Part shown: in pieces, positions 51,801-60,800 of the stretch
How the letters are laid out: every line of letters begins with the position of its first letter
How positions within the stretch are numbered: position 1 is the stretch's first letter
Assembly (NCBI GenBank): GCA_031216915.1
Contig: CM062290.1
Location: 169,961,453 to 170,025,452, forward strand
Reading direction: 5' to 3'
DNA length: 64,000 nt
From: Pictodentalium vernedei
Taxonomy: Eukaryota > Mollusca > Scaphopoda > Dentaliida > Dentaliidae
Notes under the pieces: generated by a model
What the model was told of the DNA's origin: nothing
What the model saw: only the letters and a program-made list of their open reading frames with translations
The model's database searches: none
Position numbers and translations under genes: made by a program

Positions 51801-54800
51801 GTTATGTCAACTACTGACGTGTGATACAATTTCTAATGGAGAAATTGTGGACTATTGTTCTTAAAGTTGTCGCCTTGCATTCATTCGTTGATCAGATGCA
51901 ATTAATTCATTCTACAATTTCCATCTCATTGAAGATCAGCAAGAACCTCCATGGAGCACTCGAAGCAAATTCAGGCAACAGGTCAAGAAATATAAAAGCG
52001 GACCGGGTCGAGCTTTGGAATCTCACGTTTCCTGAGCGTTTTGAACTGATATAGACTTAAACTGAAACAATAGCAACAAAGTGATTAGAAAACAATACAT
52101 GGTATCTTTGAATTCATTTGCGATATTTTTCTCAGGGCAATTAACTCTTTCGATGTATATGTATACATTTTGGCGCGAAGAAACTCCATGATCAACAAAA
52201 CATAGCGAAAGAAAAGCAATCCTGTAGCCCAACAAAGAGAATTACATGGGCAACAACCTAAACACTACAACAACCACAACAACAGCAGAATGCACCTAGA
52301 ATTTAATACTCTCTTCAGCTTTAACGGTATTAATGACTCTCCAGTTTCCATAAAATAACTGATCTGTATTATCTTTTTCGTACAAATGGGTTAATTTTTG
52401 TTTTACCCAATTTAATTATTTTTCCAGGTGTTTATAAATAATATAAAACCATGTGGAACGCCCCATTTTATTTTGTGTGTGTTTCATTGCTCCCATAATG
52501 TGATATTAACTCTGCATACAAAATGATATTTTGCATTGGTAGCGTTAAGAAAATAGAAGCGTTATCTATATTTCTATCTGATTCATAAAGCTATCATAGT
52601 TTTTTTCAATAAGCTTATCGATCACACTAATGAACAGAGGCAGTGGAAATTTGCCTCAAAGTGTGGTTGCAATGTGTTATATTTTGCCTGCTTGGACGAA
52701 GGACTACAGTCTTGATCGAGTAGTCAAGCCATGTGGATTTTCTAAATTTCTTTTTATTCTTTGTCGATTAACAGGCTCGATTCAATGCTCTAGCCTTAAT
52801 ATTTTGCGGAATCCTTAATCGTCGTATCGTCAATTCATTGATTCTCGTTCAGACCTGAACCACTTTGATTAACCCTTTACCTATCCTGAAAAGCAGACGA
52901 CACTTGCAAAAATAATTCTTGAATAAATAATTTTTTTCATTTTTTTGTCTCAAAAACATAGGGTATGACCCCTCGTTGGAACGAGCTCGACGAGCTCGTT
53001 CCAACGAGGGGTCATAACCTATGTTTTTGAGACAAAAAATGAAAACAATAATGAAAATTAATTGGCGATTTTTGAGAATAGCGCTGGGCGGTTTTGGCCG
53101 TTACGTTGGGTAAAGGGTTAACTGTACTTTATAATTATGTAACAATGTTTTTGCCGCAATGATCTGCTCTCGAAAACATGTAATATGGTTAGATTAGCGA
53201 ATCGGATTCCAGCTATCGACAAAATTGGTTTCAAAATTATATGCTTTTGGTCTATAATTTCAGTAACAACCAGTTTGTAACATAGACTACCCTTGAGGCA
53301 AAAACGACTGGACGTACTTTACCTTTGTGCTGAGACTCATTGAGCAATGTTTTGGAGACAAAGAAAAAAAATATGGAAAATTGAATGGTGATTTTTAAAA
53401 ATAGTGCTGGTTTATTTTTCCGTTACGTTGGATAAAGGGTTAAGTAAAACCTACATACTGAACTTCCTTTCAAACTAAATTTTCTGCTGCCACCAGCAAC
53501 TTGGCGTCTTTATTCGCAGTGTCTCAAGTCACTGGGTCCACTGGAATTTTTACGGTCGTGTTTTCCTAGCCAATTTGCACGGAGTATTTATTTTTTTATT
53601 TATTTATTGGTGTTTAGTGTCATACTCATCATCTTCGGCTACATGAAGAAAACAACATAGGTATGGAGTCAAGTTTAGTAAATCGGTTAAATCTGTGCTG
53701 CACACTTTTCTCCAGGCGTGTAGAAAACAAACACTGCACCATACTGTAACAAATTACCGTAATTTTTTACGGTCATATGACCGGCAGCTAGTTTCCAGGC
53801 ATATGACCGTAATTACGGCAAACCGTAAACAAATTTTAACTGTCATTTGCCGTATATTCCCGTAATTTTTTTTCACGGTTTGCCGTTATTTGTACGGTCA
53901 AATGCCTGGAATCTAGCTGCCGGTTATATGACCATAAAAAATTTCAACCATCATTTGCCTTATTTTCCCGTAAAAATTACCATCAAAATAATTAAGGTCA
54001 AAGTTCCCAATCATAGGTATCTATAACGCTAATTTTCCTAACGGTATGGACCCGGGCCCTGGGCATGCCGGCCTTAGTGGAGATCCATGGCCAGAAGCCA
54101 TAAGATCCATCGAATATTGGTGACGCAGTACGAACAGTCTGCTATTCTGCATGATTACCGAAACAATTATACGCATAAAAAATTTACGTTATTTGATTAT
54201 CATGTCCAAGACTGCAATCAACATGATTCACTTGGCAACAAACTTACAAACTGATAGTAATACGTTGTTGTTCGTCTTCGAAAGCATCGGGCGTCCTTCT
54301 TGGAAATGGCGACTTCCAGAGTGGCATATGGCACGGCCGATCCCATAATTCACCATTTTTACTGCCGTGCGCCGTAATTGGACAGCGTTGCGGGAGAAAT
54401 GCGTTCATTGGATCAAATTCGCGGGTTTTTCTCCGGCAACACCGTTAAAATTAATTTACGGCCTCGAGACCGTTGTATTTGACAGTCATCGGACAGTAGT
54501 TAACCGTAGAATTACGGTAATTGTTTGCAGTGCACTTCTCTGGAATCTTACGGGGGTGGACAGAGACGCCGCCGTTTTTGAAGTGATTGTAAATACCAGG
54601 ATGGTTAACTTGGAGGTTTGTTATTTTGGCATAGTAGAGGGGCAAATAAGCGCGCATAGTTTATGTCATAACATCAAGGAATCATTTTGTGTATTAGAGA
54701 CATATGCAAGTCCCAATCCTCTTCCCCACTATTGGTGCCATTTTAGGATTTTACTATTGAGCAAAAGATACAAGTTTGTTTCAGATATTCTCGATTGTGG

Positions 54801-57800
54801 TGATTTGTGTCGTGATGTTGATGTTCTGCATTACTCAAAATTATCTTCAAGTACGGTTTGTCTTTGCAAAGTATATACTTCTTTTTTAAACATAAGTTCA
54901 CTGCGACAATCTCGGTGATAAAAAATGGATGAAATTTTCTCTCAAGCTTTCGACCTACTAGGAATTAAAACAGGTTCGTGGTTTCTCCGGTCTTTGATGG
55001 TATGCTCCATTACTGAATCTCTTTAGGGTTAATTAAAGGCGACCCAGAGTCGTCCTTGATATGTTAATGAATTGTACAAGATGTTTCCAGTTTCACCCTT
55101 TTACTTTGATTGTTTTATCCTGCGGACAGTTTTCAGAATTACCCGCAATTCGTATCTCAGAAGAGTTATCCATAATCTAAATGTTTACTTCTAGACTAAA
55201 TCGGCCGTCTTTAGGTTGTATTTCCACAACACAAATTATGAAATTAAAGAAAATTGACCCTTAACTGTAAAATAAATAATGTTTTCAGAACATGAAAGAA
55301 ATATTTTATTTATATCTTGTAATAAAAGAGGACAAGTCGTCAATAAATAAGCCTCGGTTCCACAATGTACTCGTGGGTTTTACTATCGAGTACACGCGTG
55401 GTGGTAATTAAATAGACTCTGCGGATGAATGAGTCTGTGGTGAGGTAATGAAGATAGTCATAACGCTGAAGAGGAATACAACATACTTTCTTATCTTCAT
55501 TCCCTTGTATTGTCTTATTTCAGTCTTTGTCCAGTTGCCATGACGCCGAGAGCATGCTCAACTCCGTTACTTTTGTCCGGCTCCGATAATCTTGTAGAGA
55601 TTGATGTAAGACTGGTCGGTCTCGGGACAAAACCAAATTTAAGGACAATGAAAACATACGTGTTTAATGTTATGACAACTTCTCATGGAAAATAAAATCA
55701 CTCCTTCTGACACACATACCTCCATGTTTATACTGATGGGGGCGGCAGGAAGACGGCCAATCTGGCCATGCTGCTTCCCAACAGAATATCACTATTCCCT
55801 TATTACCAATTGTCACTTTGTACTCTTATATTCTGTTGAATAAAATTTACTTACTTCACTTACTTACTTACCTTTTTAATTGACAAAATGCTTTCACGGA
55901 AAACTTAACCACCCACATAAAAGTCATAAATGCAATTTCGCTGAAATACTGCAGATTACATCAGCTATTTTATCCTATAAAGCAATCATTGCCCGAAGGC
56001 TATCATGCATTTTTGTACACGGTAAACAATATACTTTCCCAAAACACCATTGGTACATTGTCCCCAAGCCAGAAAATAAGCAGACTGTCATCTGCAAAAT
56101 GAGGTCCCCAGAGGGTGAATTTAGTGATGCTACCCTGCACAGCAGGGTGGCATCACTAAATATACCCTCTGTGAATCTCAGTCTCAATCAGGGTCTCAAA
56201 ACTAAACAAAAAGAGGTACCCAGAAGATAAATTCGCCCACTGTATGGGATAGCATCATCAAATTCACCCTCTGGGGCCCTCATTCTGCAAATGTCAGACT
56301 GCTTTTTTTCAGGCCTGATTGTCCCTTCATTTTGGTACCGACAAGTGCACATGTCTGAAACACAAAAGTGTTCAGCTGGAAAATGCTCAAGTATTTTTGT
56401 GATTGACGAAATTTCTTAACATATCTCTGTCTTGTTACAATTTATGGGAGGTTGCTAAGAGGCACTCTCCTATAAATCATTACTAGGTAAATCCATACAG
56501 ACTGAACAATTTCACTTCGAAGATAACAGGAAGCTCATCTACAGAATCTAAAACCTTTATGTTTCGGTACCGGTACTTCACAACAACCCCCAAATATGGG
56601 CTCATAGCATTGTACCAGTCAAAGATTGCCACACAATTAACCCGACGCGTTTGGTAAAGTGTGGAGTCGAAAATTGGAACTATCATGCAGGAAGAAACAA
56701 AGTTCTTGCTAAAATGATACCAACACAATTTGAAACATAAAATTATTGATCAAAAAACTGACGCAGGGAGTACATAATCACATTGTGTCATCCTTTTATC
56801 GCTTCCCTCGCCCCACGTCCAGTATACAGCATCAAATTGATGTGTAGTCGGTAGCAATGTAGTTCCTAGTGAGGTTTGTCGCAAACACCACCCGACATTT
56901 GAACACGTTGTGTTCCAATTGTTTCTCCTGTTCAGATTCAGATAATTTATTCACAGTATACATAAATAATGATTACAAATTCATATATTTCATAAGTTTA
57001 GTAAATGTCTCAATGTCTCCAACATTATTCTTGGATAAATAACTGTTCGGGAGATTGTAGATCTATTTTCTTACTTAATTGATTAATTAATATTTTGTCT
57101 TGATATGATACCATTTTTGTTGAGGATAAAAAAGAAATCGCCTTTGATTAAGAAGTATCGTCCTACGAAAACAATACTTTACGTTCTGGAATTTGTCACC
57201 ATTCTGAATTTCTATTAACATATATTTCCACAGTGGCGTCAAAGTGATATCCGTCTGTTTTTCTGCACAGTGTTGAAAATATGAATCATAAAACGCACCC
57301 ACTGTATTGTTTCCATGTATTTTCTACTCGACTAAATAGATCGACCCGATTCTGGTTCACATACATTTCCATACTTATATATAAATTCTTCAACAAATAG
57401 TTTGGTTTGATTTCCCGAACCCCACTTAGTATTCTTTTGTTTTCAATTTGTTAAGTGAGGTTAGGAATGGTGTACTGCGGTGATTCAAACACACTGGCGA
57501 ATATGGCTCACTGCACCCTTTCAAACAGTATGATTACATCACTGCACACCATTGGCGTACTGAAGGAAAGTCTAGAAATCAACTGCTTGACTTTGAACTC
57601 TTCATCTCAAATTTGGAAGACAGGCGGGTGAACAAATTTGTATCTCGTTGTTCTTTTCTGCCCTTTTCATGTCTGATTCACAAAACGTTTCAATTTAATT
57701 ATTTATTTGGAAATTTTAGTCTCAAAAGCATGGCTTTTGGCGTACCATCACGGCGACCTCGTCTCAGTAAGGCGTAATAATCTTTTGGTAATTAGGAAAA

Positions 57801-60800
57801 AAATGAGAAGTTTTAGAGAAAGAAATATTTTGTAAGTATCGTCCCCTATACATGTTACGTAACGGGTTTATGTTTAAATCGTATGGGTATGTTTATATGA
57901 ACGGAGACGGTAATGTTCTTCACTGGGGTTATTCCTAAGTTTCATTAGCAAAATAAAACATCTAAATAGAAGATATGAAAGGATTGTTCGTGTCGAATTA
58001 TCTTTGTGATACAGGTTCTTAGAATTGTTCCCATTTTATCAAGTATCTTGCTCAGCAAAACGGATAATTCGGGGCCAGTTCCACAAATAGTAGTTCAGCA
58101 GCCAATCCTATAAAACTTTTACAGTTGTATTTTTTAGTAGTGTATTTTCTAATTATGACTTTAAATGGGTTGAAATGAACCATTAGCATTTTCAAGGATG
58201 TGGCAATTTGCCAATTGGCAAACTGCCATATCTTTTTAAATGCTAATGAATCATTTTAGTCAGTTACGTTAATAGATAGAAAATACAAAGTCTAGAAAAC
58301 ATAATTTTGTAAATGTTTTACAGTACTAACTCCAGGTGAACAAGAGATCTATGCTGTATTTCTCACATGATACATATTTTTATCGTTATTATCTTTTTAT
58401 CAAAGTTTAGTTGCTAGAAAAAATCCCATGTGAGAACGACCGACTACGGTACATCGCGACGCTGTTGTGAACGTTGAGACATTCTTCTTCCGAGAAAAAT
58501 AGTCTGACGGATCTCACATCGGTTCCTTGGAATTACGAAATAAGTGTGTGATTTTTTTATTTTCCGAAACTAAATAGGAGGTACCTACTGATTTTGAGTG
58601 AGTACCTGAATAATCTCATCCGTGGCGACAGGAAACAGATAATTCTGGTAACCATTCAACAGCAGTGGTATTCTTTTTATTATAATCGAGGTTTTAATGG
58701 CTGTCAAACACGTTTTAATTATAATTATAATACCCAAACTCTGAAAACGTGTGTGACATTTATCTAACCTTATTGTGCAATGCGAGTGACGTCCAGGGAG
58801 ATATTCCATTTTATCATATGACGCGTCCGTTTTGTTCACTTTAAAACATTTGATTTTTTGTTTTCATATTAATCAGTGATAAATAAATCCTTCCGTCAAT
58901 TTCATTGGTCAATTTCAAAACTAGACAACTTGATTGGCTGAACAAAATACAACTGGGCCACATTTTCATAATTTGCATAATTAGAGTTGGGAGCTTTCAT
59001 AGGTCAATTTCAAAACTGGACAATTTGATTGGCCAAACAAAATACAACTGGGTCACATTTGCATAATTTCAGTAGGGAAAATTTACGTTATCTGTCCTAT
59101 TTAGGGTGGGTTATATTGTATTAATCTTTTACCTATAAGAAAAACTCCATTCATCTTTTTTTTAATATGTTCACGTTTTGCTTCCAAAACATAGGTTATG
59201 ACCTCTCATTGGAACGAGCTCGTCCAGCTCGTTCCAATGAGGGGTCATAACCTATGTTTTGGAAGCAAAAAATGAAAATTTTTAGTTAATCAGGGGTGTT
59301 TTTTCCAAGTGCCGTCTGCAACCCCAGTGAGGTGATGGGTTAAAAAGTCCTACAAAGTGGCTAATTTGTGCGTGTGTGTGTCATATGATAAATAGAATAT
59401 GAAATGAGAGTTTTTCTCATATAATATTTATAAAACTCGTCCGAATTTTCCGTTTGGGCTCGCCAAAACGGAAAATTCTTAGACTCGTTTCATAAATATT
59501 ATATGAGAAAAACACTCATTCCATATCCTCTATTTTCATTCGTTTTCATTCCTCTAAAACAGAAGATTCCAAATCCTATTTGCCGAAAATGGTATTCAAC
59601 TCCTAGCATCGTATTCCACTCTCTGCGACGACGCACCATTTTTGTTATTGTTTCCAAATCGGTTGAGTTGAATCAATTATAAAGGGTTTGTTTGGGGAAA
59701 ACAAATGAGGAGAAATAATATAAATATAAAAGTTCACTGTCCGGATTCGAGTACGATTTTATCCTCTCGTGAGCCGCGCGGATTCTGATGCCTTAGCCCT
59801 CCGAAGGAGGATTCGTGGGTATCTAGTGAAGCCCTCCGTCCGACCGTCCGTCCGTCCGCCCGCCCGTCTGTCTGTCCGTATAAACGTTTTGCATTGTAAT
59901 TTCAAAGCCATCGCTCGGATGTGGATCTCCTTTGGGATGTTTATAGACCTGCATGGGGGAACGGATATGAACAAGGGAAGGGTTCCGTCCAATAATTTTT
60001 CCAGAGTTATGGCCCTTTTTCGGCTTAGAATTTTTTTTCTATTTTAACACTTTCCACTTAGAATTTTTTTCTGTCCCACAATACCTTCAAGGCTACTTCG
60101 AACTTGCATACGGTCGGGGGAATTGGCCCACGCTTTGCGTTGCCCTTGTTTCACTCTGCTAACGCCTTGGGAAATAATCCCTCAAGGATAAAATTCGTAC
60201 TCGAATACGAGCAGTGAACTATTGTCTATATATCTTTTATGACAATAAAGCTCGAAAATTATTTGTTGGACATTTCCGCTATCTTGTAAGGCAGCATATA
60301 ATAAACGTTTCTATTTTGGAATTAACCCTTTACCTAACGAATCGTCCGCATCCGCCCGCGTAATATGCAAATTGAGCAGTTGAAAAGATTAAATGATATG
60401 GTTTTGTTGAAATTTTTTGAAAAATTTTAAAAACTTATATTTAAAATAATAAATTTTGATATCGTCTGCGTTGGGTAAAGGGTTAAAACAACCCATGAAC
60501 CATTCTTTTGGTACCAATTGTTTGGAACATAGCCTTGTGAAAAGTTCTGTTGATGAAGCGTTGTGAATATTATGTGGCATGCACTTCCAATTTAGGAATC
60601 CCCGTTTACATACCTTTCGGAGACGCATTGTGTTATAAATATATGCCATTCATAAATAAATATCAGAAATGATGTCGCCGGATATTCAATGTATTAATCA
60701 GCTCTGCAGGACATGTATATAAATTATAATGTCCTGGTAACATACTACTAAAGTGGTTAAACACATGCACTTATATTATTATTACCTGCTGTTGCCATCA

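Larger units (their letters stand above)
47230..60785 (-). other. NTPDase intron 1 (13.6 kb)
   Basis: Non-coding apart from repeats. It holds family-F inverted-repeat elements, a family-D MITE at 48.5 kb, a near-perfect hairpin at 50 kb, family-A MITEs at 51.3, 52.9, 53.4, 59.1 and 60.3 kb, a large TIR element at 53.7-54.5 kb, a possible LINE tail at 55.5 kb, a family-E element at 56.1 kb and a TIR element at 59.7-60.2 kb. I saw no other exon-like frame in the AT-rich sequence between them. Confidence 0.8.

Noticed and set aside
54367-54918. 183-codon open frame on the plus strand
   Set aside because: It begins within a TIR element and continues into plain intron sequence; no family motif, no splice context and odd composition. 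Treated as chance.
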